Below the pieces are notes generated by a model, which saw only the letters and a program-made list of their open reading frames with translations, was not told where the DNA came from and ran no database searches. This document shows positions 52,148 to 60,814 of a DNA stretch of 64,000 nt, one piece after another. Source of the stretch: Thermoactinomyces sp. DSM 45891 (GTDB lineage Bacteria; Bacillota; Bacilli; Thermoactinomycetales; Thermoactinomycetaceae); contig NZ_FPJZ01000002.1 in the NCBI RefSeq assembly GCF_900119485.1, forward strand, positions 69,697 to 133,696, written 5' to 3'. The first letter of the stretch is position 1; each line of letters opens with the position of its first letter. The position numbers and the translations under genes are program-made.

Positions 52148-53695
52148 TTACAAAGCTTCCGAAACCATTTTCGCTTGCGTAAAGAGTAACAAGTAGTCAC
52201 GTCCACCTGCTTTAGAGTCTGTACCAGACATGTTAAATCCGCCGAATGGATGAACCCCTACAAGAGCTCCTGTACACTTACGGTTAAAGTATAGATTCCC
52301 TACATGAAACTCTTCACGAGCTTTTTCTAAGTTCGCACGGCTTCTTGTAAGCACTGCACCTGTTAAACCGTAGTCTGTGTTGTTTGCAATTTCAAGCGCA
52401 TGATCGAAATCGTTTGCTTTATGGAATGCAACAACCGGTCCAAAGATTTCTTCTTGGGAAATACGGGCTTGTGGATCCACATCTGCAAATACAGTTGGTT
52501 GGATGTAGTATCCGTTTCCTGCTGCTTTGCCACCGCCCGCCATAAGACGACCTTCTTGCTTCCCAATCTCGATGTATTCCAAGATCTTATTATACGCTTT
52601 ATCATCTACTACTGGACCTAGATCGACTCCAAGATCAGTCGTATTACCTACTTTTAGTTCCTTCGCTTTCGCTACAACACCTTCTAGAACTTGATCATAT
52701 ACGTCTTGATGGATAATCGCACGGGAGCATGCAGAGCACTTCTGTCCAGCAAAGCTAAACGCTGCTTTCACGATAGAATCAACTGCAAGGCCTAGATCTG
52801 CATCGTTATTTACGACGATTGCATCTTTACCCCCCATCTCTGCAACCACACGCTTAATCCATTTTTGACCCGGCACCGTTTTCGCCGCGAGCTCGTTGAT
52901 ACGAAGACCTACTGCACGAGAACCAGTGAAGGAGATGAAACGGGTTTTTGGATGTGTCACCAAGTACTCGCCCACTTCAGCACCAGGACCTGGTAGGTAG
53001 CTAACAACACCTGATGGACAACCAGCTTCTTCGAGGATCTCCATAAATTTAGCCGCAATCACGTTCGTTGGGCTTGCTGGTTTTAGAACAACGGTGTTAC
53101 CTGATACGATCGCCGCTGTGGTCATTCCGACTGTAATCGCAAGTGGGAAGTTCCAAGGCGGGATCACAACACCTACGCCAAGAGGAATATAAGTTAGCTC
53201 ATTGTCCTCACCTGGGATTCGTGTTAAAGGTTGGCTTTCACTAATACGGATCATTTCACGGCCATAAAACTCCATGAAATCGATTGCTTCTGCTGTATCC
53301 GCATCCGCTTCTGCCCAACTTTTTCCTGCTTCTAGAACCATCCATGCCGAAAACTCATGTTTTCTACGACGCATGATAGCTGATGTTTTAAATAAAATAC
53401 GCGCACGTGCCGCTGGGCTATATTTTTTCCAAGTTTCGAAAGTGGAAAGAGCCACTTGCATTGCTTTTTCAGCTAGATCTACATTCGCTTCATAAGCAAC
53501 TCCGACAACTTGATCTAGATTAGACGGGTTGAGCGATTTCATTGTACGATCTGTTTTAATACGCTCGTCCCCAATAATAATTTCATATTCCCTACCAAGC
53601 TCACTTTGTACTTTATCAAGTGCAGCTTGAAATGCATTGTAATTTTCTTCCTTCGAGAAGTCTGTGAAAGGTTCATTACGGTATTCTTGTAACAT
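52148..53695 (-). CDS. pruA: L-glutamate gamma-semialdehyde (P5C) dehydrogenase
   Basis: This 515-residue NAD-linked enzyme oxidises glutamate semialdehyde to glutamate, the second step of proline and arginine breakdown. It shows the NAD-binding motif FTGSRAVGLRINELAAKTVP, the active Glu in VAEMGGKDAIV and the active Cys in SFAGQKCSACSRAI. The length matches RocA/PruA. It is divergent from proline dehydrogenase. A promoter (53736-53764) with a possible CcpA site overlapping the -35 precedes it. Confidence 0.96.
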   Translation of the reverse strand: MLQEYRNEPFTDFSKEENYNAFQAALDKVQSELGREYEIIIGDERIKTDRTMKSLNPSNLDQVVGVAYEANVDLAEKAMQVALSTFETWKKYSPAARARILFKTSAIMRRRKHEFSAWMVLEAGKSWAEADADTAEAIDFMEFYGREMIRISESQPLTRIPGEDNELTYIPLGVGVVIPPWNFPLAITVGMTTAAIVSGNTVVLKPASPTNVIAAKFMEILEEAGCPSGVVSYLPGPGAEVGEYLVTHPKTRFISFTGSRAVGLRINELAAKTVPGQKWIKRVVAEMGGKDAIVVNNDADLGLAVDSIVKAAFSFAGQKCSACSRAIIHQDVYDQVLEGVVAKAKELKVGNTTDLGVDLGPVVDDKAYNKILEYIEIGKQEGRLMAGGGKAAGNGYYIQPTVFADVDPQARISQEEIFGPVVAFHKANDFDHALEIANNTDYGLTGAVLTRSRANLEKAREEFHVGNLYFNRKCTGALVGVHPFGGFNMSGTDSKAGGRDYLLLFTQAKMVSEAL

Positions 53696-53735
53696 GAATC
53701 GTTCCCCCTCAAAAATTCATATTTGCCCCTTTGTC

Positions 53736-53773
53736 ATTGTAACGTAGGTAACAAAGGCATGCAATCGTTTCCA
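53736..53773 (-). promoter_or_regulatory. Promoter of pruA with an overlapping candidate cre site
   Basis: TTGCAT (53764-53759), 17 bases, TACAAT (53741-53736). TGGAAACGATTGCA (53773-53760) matches the cre consensus TGWAANCGNTNWCA except for two W positions, and overlaps the -35. Confidence 0.45.
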
Positions 53774-53944
53774 TTGATAAGATTTACCAGTCGTTTTCTT
53801 AAGAAAAAATGGAGCTTAGAAGCATTTCTTTCCTTTTGTCATTTGAAACATCATTGTATAATGATTATGTAAAGCACTAATTTTATCATTTTATCTAAAA
53901 AGAACATGACACTTGTGGTTGTTGTCGAAAGTGAGGAAATTGTT

Positions 53945-54865
53945 ATGTCTATCAGTCGTAGCCTTGTGCTTAACTTAGCAGGTAATCGAGTTGTTACTTC
54001 TTTTGTGTCCAAATACGGTATGAAGCTAGGAGCTTCCCGTTTTGTTGCTGGTGAATCACTGGAAGCAGCCGTTCGTTTTGTCTCGGAAATTAATAAAGAA
54101 GGCCTGATTGTTACTCTTGATCACCTCGGAGAAAGCGTTTACACCAAAGAAGAAGCGATCAAGGCTACTGATGAATCAGTTCGCATCTTTGAAGCGATTG
54201 AGAAAAGCGGTGTCAATTCCAACGTATCCGTTAAGCTCACCCAGCTGGGTCTAGATATCGATCCTGAATTCTGCTTTGAAAATATGGATCGGATTGCCGC
54301 TAAAGCAAAAGAATGTAACAACTTTGTTCGCATTGATATGGAAGACACACCCCGACTTGAGGTTACCATCGATATTTTTAACCGTTTGCTTGCTAAGTAC
54401 GGCAGAGAGCATATTGGATTGGTTATTCAATCTTATCTATATCGCGCTGTCGATGACGTCGCAAAATTAGGCGAAAATCAAGTAAATTTACGCATCGTAA
54501 AAGGGGCTTATAAAGAACCTGCGGCAGTAGCATTTCCAGAGAAATCAGAAGTAGATGACAACTATGTTCGTCTCGTACAAAACCATCTTCTCAGCGGTTG
54601 TTACACGGCAATTGCCACACATGACGAGACAATCATTCATATACTAAAGAAATGGATCAAAGAAAACCACATTGACAACAATCTGTATGAATTCCAGATG
54701 TTATACGGAGTACGTAATGGGCTACAGCGCGACTTAGTAAAAGAAGGTTATAAAGTGCGCGTATATACTCCGTATGGAAAAGATTGGTATCCATATTTCA
54801 CTCGCAGAATTGCAGAACGGCCTGCAAACGCACTATTTATCTTAAAGAACTTCTTCAAAAATTAG
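53945..54865 (+). CDS. putB: Proline dehydrogenase
   Basis: This 306-residue FAD enzyme oxidises proline to pyrroline-5-carboxylate at the membrane. It matches the PRODH barrel: VTLDHLGESVYTKEEA, SNVSVKLTQLGLDID, FVRIDMEDTPRLEVTID, GLVIQSYLYRAVDD and NLRIVKGAYKEP. YTPYGKDWYPYFTRRIAERP is the C-terminal signature. GAGGAAA precedes the ATG at 53945 by 6 bases; the in-frame ATG at 53906 has no site. It is divergent from its partner enzyme. Confidence 0.95.
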   Translation: MSISRSLVLNLAGNRVVTSFVSKYGMKLGASRFVAGESLEAAVRFVSEINKEGLIVTLDHLGESVYTKEEAIKATDESVRIFEAIEKSGVNSNVSVKLTQLGLDIDPEFCFENMDRIAAKAKECNNFVRIDMEDTPRLEVTIDIFNRLLAKYGREHIGLVIQSYLYRAVDDVAKLGENQVNLRIVKGAYKEPAAVAFPEKSEVDDNYVRLVQNHLLSGCYTAIATHDETIIHILKKWIKENHIDNNLYEFQMLYGVRNGLQRDLVKEGYKVRVYTPYGKDWYPYFTRRIAERPANALFILKNFFKN

Positions 54866-54908
54866 GTCGGGTCCACCACTTTAAAGGAGAGATGGGAGCG
54901 AACCATAA

Positions 54909-55430
54909 GTGATTATCCAGTTTCTATATGAAGATGGTCGTAGCCAAGTTCATGATTTTCTTCAGTCGATTCGCTTTCAAGCAGAGGCTGATTCTGATTA
55001 TGCTCATACATTTGAGGGCATGATGAAAGTAATTGCTCATCTCCACCAGATGAAATGGCTTCCTTATAATTTGAAGAATTATTGGATCTCGTTGAAAACA
55101 ACGAATGGATATAAGAAATTTCATCCACTCCAGTCCATTCCCAGTCCATCTTATCATTTGAAACTATACGAAATTCGCTATAACCACATTTACTCCACAG
55201 ACCCTCGCACCTTGCATTGGGGCGCGCGTATTTTTTTCTTTCGGGAGCGGATTAATAAGCAACAGGTCCTCTTCCTTACACGTGCCCTGATGGTGTATGA
55301 TACACTTGACTTAGAACTAAATCGAAAATCCGAAGAACTGTATGAAGTCTGCCGTCAGCTCTCATTTGAAATCTATATCGATTTTCTCGAAAACCCAAGT
55401 AAATACTTATTAAGGGGGAACGACTCGTGA
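54909..55430 (+). CDS. Possible HigB/RelE-like toxin
   Basis: This 173-residue protein has the outline of a large RelE-superfamily toxin of the Gp49/HigB kind. It starts MIIQFLYEDGRSQVHDFLQS, has YHLKLYEIRYNHIYS and ARIFFFRERINKQQVLFLTR, and ends in a helix-rich part. The Arg/Lys-rich central strand matches the pattern in such toxins, but I cannot identify a catalytic residue. The start is a GTG. The next gene overlaps its end by 4 bases and encodes a helix-turn-helix protein, the reverse (higBA) order. It lies 43 bases after putB, so it may be read from that transcript. Confidence 0.5.
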   Translation: MIIQFLYEDGRSQVHDFLQSIRFQAEADSDYAHTFEGMMKVIAHLHQMKWLPYNLKNYWISLKTTNGYKKFHPLQSIPSPSYHLKLYEIRYNHIYSTDPRTLHWGARIFFFRERINKQQVLFLTRALMVYDTLDLELNRKSEELYEVCRQLSFEIYIDFLENPSKYLLRGNDS

Positions 55431-55756
55431 AAGATGGAAAAGGTAAAGAGCTTGATCTAACAGATCATTATGATGAAATACGAAACATTCTCCAACAGAT
55501 TCCGAGAATCCGAGAAGCAACTGAATCCTATCGTTTCCAATCCGGATTAAAATTGCTGGCTTATCGCCAAGAGCAAGATCTTACTTATCTTCAACTAGCA
55601 GAAAAAGTAAATGATCATCTAAGCTCTGAGCTAAACGAAAATACGATTGCGATGATGGAGTTTGGGGATTCAGCTATAGATGAAACAAAGTACCAAGAAG
55701 TTATGAAGGTACTCGGATTAAAAGCAGAGTTTGAGCGAACAGGCAAGGCCATTTAA
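55427..55756 (+). CDS. Helix-turn-helix protein, possible antitoxin
   Basis: A 109-residue protein with an XRE-like helix-turn-helix (GLKLLAYRQEQDLTYLQLAE, VNDHLSSELNENTIAMMEFG) near residues 45-85. It starts at a GTG 8 bases after AGGGGG, inside the last codons of the preceding gene. Its charged N-terminal segment could bind a partner. The overlap suggests paired production. It ends 22 bases before a terminator, which closes the unit. Confidence 0.55.
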   Translation: MKDGKGKELDLTDHYDEIRNILQQIPRIREATESYRFQSGLKLLAYRQEQDLTYLQLAEKVNDHLSSELNENTIAMMEFGDSAIDETKYQEVMKVLGLKAEFERTGKAI

Positions 55757-55778
55757 ACGCATAAATCAGACCATGTAG

Positions 55779-55805
55779 AGCAGCTTCGAAACAGCTGCTT
55801 TTTTG
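55779..55805 (+). terminator. Terminator after the toxin-antitoxin-like pair
   Basis: AGCAGCT (55779-55785) pairs with AGCTGCT (55793-55799), followed by TTTTTG. Confidence 0.8.
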
Positions 55806-55872
55806 TTTGGTCAAAAGAGAGATTATCATATATAATAGCGGACAAAGGATTTTGGCCATAAGGAGGGAACAG

Positions 55873-56364
55873 ATGACTGACTTGCACTTGGAAATACTCT
55901 CTTTATTTGAAGAGAATGCACGACTTACCACTGAGCAAATCGCTCATCTTGTAAACGAGCCTCTGGAAAAAGTCCAAGCTATCATTCGTCAGTTTGAAGA
56001 TGAGCAAATCATTTTAAAGCATCGTACTATCATTGATTGGACAAAAGCCGGTAGGCCTCGTGTGACTGCGCTCATTGATGTTAAAGTTACTCCACAACAT
56101 GGATACGGCTTTGATGCTCTCGCGCAAAGGATTTATCATTATCCGGAAGTAAAAGATGTATACCTCATGTCTGGGGCATACGATCTATCCGTCTCATTGG
56201 AAGTTCCTACCATGGAAGCAGTGGGGCAATTTGTAACTGAAAAATTAGCCCCTCTTGAATTTGTAGTTAGTACAACAACTCATTTTGTACTAAAGAAATT
56301 TAAAGAGGATGGCATTACCCTGTATAAACCAAATCAAGACCGTAGAATTTCCATTATTCCCTAG
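55873..56364 (+). CDS. Lrp/AsnC-family regulator (AlaR-like)
   Basis: This 163-residue regulator has a winged-helix head (ILSLFEENARLTTEQIAHLV) and a RAM domain (VTALIDVKVTPQHGYGFDAL) for amino acid effectors. AAGGAGGG lies 5 bases before the ATG. It is followed by an aminotransferase gene, the order of alaR-alaT in B. subtilis (where AlaR activates alaT in response to alanine), so an analogous role is inferred. Confidence 0.85.
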   Translation: MTDLHLEILSLFEENARLTTEQIAHLVNEPLEKVQAIIRQFEDEQIILKHRTIIDWTKAGRPRVTALIDVKVTPQHGYGFDALAQRIYHYPEVKDVYLMSGAYDLSVSLEVPTMEAVGQFVTEKLAPLEFVVSTTTHFVLKKFKEDGITLYKPNQDRRISIIP

Positions 56365-56422
56365 ATTAGACCCACGAAAAAAAGGAGAACGGTGCCTTCA
56401 TCATAGCACCCTAATCACAACT

Positions 56423-57625
56423 ATGAATCTAGAAGACAAACTCTCACCTATCGTACGAAAATTAAAGCCATCCGGAATTCGTCGTTTCTTTGATCTATTA
56501 AACAATGCACCTGATGCAATCAGCCTTGCTGTTGGGGAACCAGATTTTGTTACTCCATGGCATATTCGAGAGGCTGTAGCCACTTCACTTGATCTAGGAA
56601 TGACCACTTATACTTCAAACCAAGGAACACCCGAATTACGAGAAGCAGTTAGCAAATATCTGGAACATCGCTTTCAACTTTATTATCAACCTTCTTCAGA
56701 AATTTTAATTACCTTTGGAGCAAGTGAAGCGATTGATCTAGCGTTTCGGGCCTTGCTATCTCAGGGTGATGAAGTCCTCATTCCAGAGCCTTGCTACGTC
56801 TCTTATGCTCCTTGTGTAGAGTTAGCCGGCGGAATTCCGGTATCAATTCCCACTCATGCCAAATTTGGATTTAAACTACAAGCAGAGGATGTCGAAAAAG
56901 CAATTACATCGCGTACCAAGCTCGTAATTCTCTGTTATCCTAATAATCCAACTGGAGCTATCATGACCGAAGAGGAATTACAACCGATAGCAAACGTCAT
57001 CAAACGTCATGATCTATTAGTCGTTTCAGATGAAATTTATGCCGAACTCACTTATCAAGGGCAACATTTCTCCATTGGTGCACTTCCGGAGATGAAGAAT
57101 CGTACCATTTTGATTAGTGGGTTCTCAAAAGCATTTGCGATGACAGGATGGCGTGTTGGTTATGTATGTGCTCCCCCTGTTTTGCTTACAGGGATGCTTA
57201 AAATTCATCAATACGCTGCTTTATGCGCTCCCATCACAAGCCAAATAGCGGCACTTGAAGCCCTAAAAAATGGCTTACAAGAATGCAAGTCGATGGTATC
57301 TCAGTATGATCGTCGACGTCGTTTCATGGTAAAGGCTCTAAACGACTTAGGTCTTACTTGTTACGATCCCCAAGGCTCATTTTATGTATTTCCATCTATT
57401 GAATCCACAGGAATGGACGCTACCACTTTTGCGGAAGAGCTGCTCAAAGAAGAACAAGTAGCTGTTGTACCTGGAGATGCATTTGGGCCTAGTGGGGCAG
57501 GTCATATTCGTTGCTCATATGCTAGCTCCATGGAGCAATTGGGCGAAGCGATGATTCGGATTTCCCGCTTTGTAAAGAAAAAGCAAGCTACGATTCCTGT
57601 GTTAACAACCAACCAAGTTGGATAG
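56423..57625 (+). CDS. Alanine-type PLP aminotransferase (AlaT-like)
   Basis: This 400-residue fold-type I aminotransferase, probably making or using alanine, has SLAVGEPDFVTP, TYTSNQGTPELREAV and the PLP Lys in SGFSKAFAMTGWRVGY. CYPNNPTGA and the C-terminal Arg segment (GHIRCSYASS) are also present. The ATG at 56423 has no close ribosome binding site: the nearest, AAGGAGA, lies about 35 bases upstream. A small hairpin (GGTGC/GCACC, 56393-56412) is in between. It is 58 bases after the Lrp gene. Confidence 0.85.
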   Translation: MNLEDKLSPIVRKLKPSGIRRFFDLLNNAPDAISLAVGEPDFVTPWHIREAVATSLDLGMTTYTSNQGTPELREAVSKYLEHRFQLYYQPSSEILITFGASEAIDLAFRALLSQGDEVLIPEPCYVSYAPCVELAGGIPVSIPTHAKFGFKLQAEDVEKAITSRTKLVILCYPNNPTGAIMTEEELQPIANVIKRHDLLVVSDEIYAELTYQGQHFSIGALPEMKNRTILISGFSKAFAMTGWRVGYVCAPPVLLTGMLKIHQYAALCAPITSQIAALEALKNGLQECKSMVSQYDRRRRFMVKALNDLGLTCYDPQGSFYVFPSIESTGMDATTFAEELLKEEQVAVVPGDAFGPSGAGHIRCSYASSMEQLGEAMIRISRFVKKKQATIPVLTTNQVG

Positions 57626-57661
57626 ATTAAATTAACAATGTGTATAAATGGAGGGTGTGCT

Positions 57662-58309
57662 ATGAAATTCTTACGGATGCGAGAACCTGTTAATACGTGG
57701 ACTCATTTCGCTTCATTCCTTGCGGGGATTGTCGGTCTTGTATTTCTCGTCGTATTAACCTATCAAAACCCAACTAAACTGCTAACTATGATTATCTATG
57801 GAGTAAGTCTCATCGTTCTGTTTGGTGCTAGCTCCCTGTACCACTGGGTGCATGTAAAACCCAAAACCAAGCTTGCACTACGCAAATTCGATCATATCGC
57901 CATCTATTTTTTTATCGCTGGAACCTACACACCTGTTGTCTACGTAGGGCTTGAAGGTGCTTGGCGCTTAACAATGCTCATCTGTGTGTGGAGTTTAGCC
58001 ATTGTGGGAATGGTGATGAAACTATGGTTTATGAACGTACCTCGTATCGTTTCTACCATTTTCTATGTCACCCTAGGATGGTTAGCCATCGTACCTTTCG
58101 GTCAATTTATCGAACACCTTCCTGTCAAAGCGATTATTCTACTCATTGCAGGCGGTGTCGCTTATACCGTCGGTGCGGTCATCTACGCAACCAAAATTTT
58201 TGACTTCATCCCTAACAAATTTGGATTCCACGAGATCTTTCACATCTTTATCATACTCGGCTCCCTCGCACACTTCCTGATGATTTCGATGTACATCGTA
58301 CCTCTATAA
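57662..58309 (+). CDS. Hemolysin III family (TrhA/PAQR-type) membrane protein
   Basis: This 215-residue protein has seven helices of the PAQR/hemolysin III family. It shows EPVNTWTHFASFLAG, FGASSLYHWVHVKP, KLALRKFDHIAIYFFIAGTY, and KFGFHEIFHIFIILGSLAHF, which carries the His set thought to bind zinc. B. subtilis members affect membrane homeostasis. GGAGGG is 6 bases before the ATG at 57662. It ends at a very long inverted repeat. Confidence 0.9.
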   Translation: MKFLRMREPVNTWTHFASFLAGIVGLVFLVVLTYQNPTKLLTMIIYGVSLIVLFGASSLYHWVHVKPKTKLALRKFDHIAIYFFIAGTYTPVVYVGLEGAWRLTMLICVWSLAIVGMVMKLWFMNVPRIVSTIFYVTLGWLAIVPFGQFIEHLPVKAIILLIAGGVAYTVGAVIYATKIFDFIPNKFGFHEIFHIFIILGSLAHFLMISMYIVPL

Positions 58310-58382
58310 ATCTGACTCATAAAAAATAGAAGTAGGTATTCGATAACAAGAATACCTACTTCTATTTTTTATGAGTCAGATT
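58309..58382. terminator. Bidirectional terminator: perfect 33-bp inverted repeat
   Basis: Arms at 58309-58341 and 58350-58382 with an 8-base GATAACAA loop. It includes A and T runs and covers the last codons of the minus-strand gene ending at 58369. Confidence 0.9.
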
Positions 58383-58914
58383 TCGGCTTACTTAACCATA
58401 CAAAATGACTAACCGTAATAATCAGATCAATCACTAAAACCGTAGACCAACCTCTCAAGATTGCATCAAACGCCTTCGTCTGAGATGGATCATTTATCCA
58501 ATAAATGATCCCCGCTAATAATCCAACACCAATCAGATAGGCAAGTACATGCCTGATCCAGCTTTTCAGATAGTGTTTAGCATACTCTGTTCCATATCTC
58601 TTTACGGGCTTTTCTCCTTGTTTCAACACATAGTATTGAAAACGCTCATCCGCCCACTGAATCATACTCTTACCAAACGCGATCGAGATCCCAATATAAA
58701 CAGCAGCAATCCCATGCGCCACGGTAGCAGTCGCTCCATTGTATAAATCAATTCCTGTAATGATGAGCAATGCAAGATCAATGACAATCGTGAGGGATAG
58801 TAAGAATAAACCGAGTCGCTTCATCTTAAAAACATAGCGTGTAACTAGTCCTAGTACAATGACAATCCAAAACATTACTTCACATACAACAATCATCCAA
58901 GCAATCAGATTCAA
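58369..58914 (-). CDS. Integral membrane protein (YmcC-like)
   Basis: This 181-residue protein has about five membrane helices (residues 3-27, 33-55, 64-82, 118-141, 151-172), with an AFGKSMIQWADERFQYYVLK helix between. It resembles the YmcC group of Bacillus, which have no set function. The C-terminus KSDS falls inside the inverted repeat arm. It is convergent with the TrhA-type gene. Confidence 0.6.
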   Translation of the reverse strand: MNLIAWMIVVCEVMFWIVIVLGLVTRYVFKMKRLGLFLLSLTIVIDLALLIITGIDLYNGATATVAHGIAAVYIGISIAFGKSMIQWADERFQYYVLKQGEKPVKRYGTEYAKHYLKSWIRHVLAYLIGVGLLAGIIYWINDPSQTKAFDAILRGWSTVLVIDLIITVSHFVWLSKPKSDS

Positions 58915-58939
58915 AAGGATTTCCTCTCCTATTTAACAA

Positions 58940-58984
58940 GAAATGAAAAACCCTCTGCTTCTTTGCAGAGAGATTTTCATTTTT
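58940..58984 (-). terminator. Terminator after fadE
   Basis: CCCTCTGC opposite GCAGAGAG with AAATGAAAAA and ATTTTCATTT flanks; bidirectional form. Confidence 0.8.
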
Positions 58985-58997
58985 CTTGTGTATGAAA

Positions 58998-60779
58998 TTA
59001 AACGGTGTACTTTTCAGCGTCAAGCACACGTTTCGCGATGCGACGTTTGAGCACTACTTCGTTTAGTGGCTGGACACGAGTAAACTTCTTCAACATAGAA
59101 AGAGTTGTACGAAGCATATCGCCTTCTTCCATCGCAGCCAGCGTATGACGTGCACATGCATCTACTTTCTGGAATGATTCATAAACAAAACCGATGGTAA
59201 GGTCGATCTTCGCTTGTTCTTTTTCTTCTCCATTTTTTGCAATCGCTTTTTGGGTACGGAGAAGTGCAGATTCCATCGCAAAGATTTCGATTGCTATATC
59301 AGCAAGGTCACGCAAGATTTCTTGTTCGCGCTCCAACGCTTGTTCATACTTCTGAACAGCAAGACCTGCTACCATCAGGAAGATTTTCTTTGCATGGGAG
59401 ACCAGTTTTGCTTCTTCTTCCAATACAGCAGCATCTTCGTCTGGAAGAGATGGCATATACTCAAGAAGCTCTTCTTGTAGCGCCATAGCCGCTTGTAAGA
59501 GTGGCAGTTCACCCTTCATTGCCATTTTGATAAGCGTACCTGGGATCAAGAGGCGGTTAATTTCATTGGTACCCTCAAAGATTCGGTTAATACGGGAATC
59601 GCGGTATAGATTTTCGATTTCATACTCACTCATGAAGCCATATCCACCATGAATTTGCACACCTTCATCTACAGCATAGTCAAGTACTTCAGAACCAAAT
59701 ACTTTTGCAGCAGAACACTCAATTGCCAAACCACGTACTGCATCCGCTACTACTGCTCCTTCTGCTTCCTCTACGCCATCTAATCCAGCATCAAACATCC
59801 CACCAATACGGTATACCAATGATTCATTAGCATATGCTTTGATAGCCATATTAGCCAATTTCTCTTGGATCAGGCCAAATTTTGCGATTGGCGTGTTAAA
59901 TTGTTTCCGTTGGTTTGCATACTTCGCCGAGAGCTCAAGAGCACGCTTGGAAGAACCTACTGTACCTACAGCCAATTTGTAACGACCAATGTTCAAAATA
60001 TTGAACGCGATATGATGACCTTTGCCCACTTCGTAAAGAAGGTTTTCAACCGGTACTTTTGCATCTTCTAAAATTAGCGTACGAGTAGAAGATCCTTTGA
60101 TACCCATTTTCTTTTCCTCTGGTCCTGTCGATACACCTTCAAATCCTTTTTCTACGATGAAAGCAGAGAATTTGTCGCCATCTACTTTTGCATATACAAC
60201 AAACACTTCCGCAAAACCAGAGTTGGTGATCCATTGCTTTTCTCCATTTAAGACATAATGAGTGCCATCAGCGGACAATACAGCCGTTGTTTTCGCACCC
60301 AAGGCATCTGAACCTGAACTTGGTTCCGTCAATGCATACGCGGCAAATTTACGGCCTGTAGCTAGATCTGGTATATATTTTTTCTTTTGATCTTCGTTAC
60401 CGAATAAAACGATTGGTAGGCAACCAATTCCTACATGTGCACCGTGTGAAAGAGCAAAGGAACGACCTAACGACATCTTCTCTGTGATCAAAGAAGAGCT
60501 TACTTTATCCAAAGCACTTCCTTCGTACTTCTCAGGTACATCTGCTCCGAGAAGCCCTAGATCTCCTGCTTCTTTTAGCAAACGAACGCTATGTTCAAAT
60601 TCATGATTCTCGATTTTTTCGAGTTCTGGCATTACTTTCTCTTTTACAAATTCCTCTGTCATGTTTCCAATCATAATTTGTTCTTCTGTGAAATCCTCAG
60701 GGGTGAAAACCTGTTCAGGCTTCACTTCATCAATCAAATAGGAGCCGCCTTTTACTTTATAAGGGTTACTTGCGATCAT
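58998..60779 (-). CDS. fadE: Acyl-CoA dehydrogenase
   Basis: This 593-residue flavoenzyme catalyses the first oxidation of fatty acid beta-oxidation. It shows the ACAD signatures YALTEPSSGSDALGAKT and the catalytic Glu in RIFEGTNEINR. QIHGGYGFMSEYEIENLYRD is present, and a C-terminal extension of about 150 residues is typical of the YusJ/FadE type. GGGAGAG is 7 bases before the ATG. It is the last gene of the operon fadN-fadA-fadE. Confidence 0.95.
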   Translation of the reverse strand: MIASNPYKVKGGSYLIDEVKPEQVFTPEDFTEEQIMIGNMTEEFVKEKVMPELEKIENHEFEHSVRLLKEAGDLGLLGADVPEKYEGSALDKVSSSLITEKMSLGRSFALSHGAHVGIGCLPIVLFGNEDQKKKYIPDLATGRKFAAYALTEPSSGSDALGAKTTAVLSADGTHYVLNGEKQWITNSGFAEVFVVYAKVDGDKFSAFIVEKGFEGVSTGPEEKKMGIKGSSTRTLILEDAKVPVENLLYEVGKGHHIAFNILNIGRYKLAVGTVGSSKRALELSAKYANQRKQFNTPIAKFGLIQEKLANMAIKAYANESLVYRIGGMFDAGLDGVEEAEGAVVADAVRGLAIECSAAKVFGSEVLDYAVDEGVQIHGGYGFMSEYEIENLYRDSRINRIFEGTNEINRLLIPGTLIKMAMKGELPLLQAAMALQEELLEYMPSLPDEDAAVLEEEAKLVSHAKKIFLMVAGLAVQKYEQALEREQEILRDLADIAIEIFAMESALLRTQKAIAKNGEEKEQAKIDLTIGFVYESFQKVDACARHTLAAMEEGDMLRTTLSMLKKFTRVQPLNEVVLKRRIAKRVLDAEKYTV

Positions 60780-60814
60780 CTTTACACTCTCCCTTTTTAT
60801 ATTAATATAGATGC

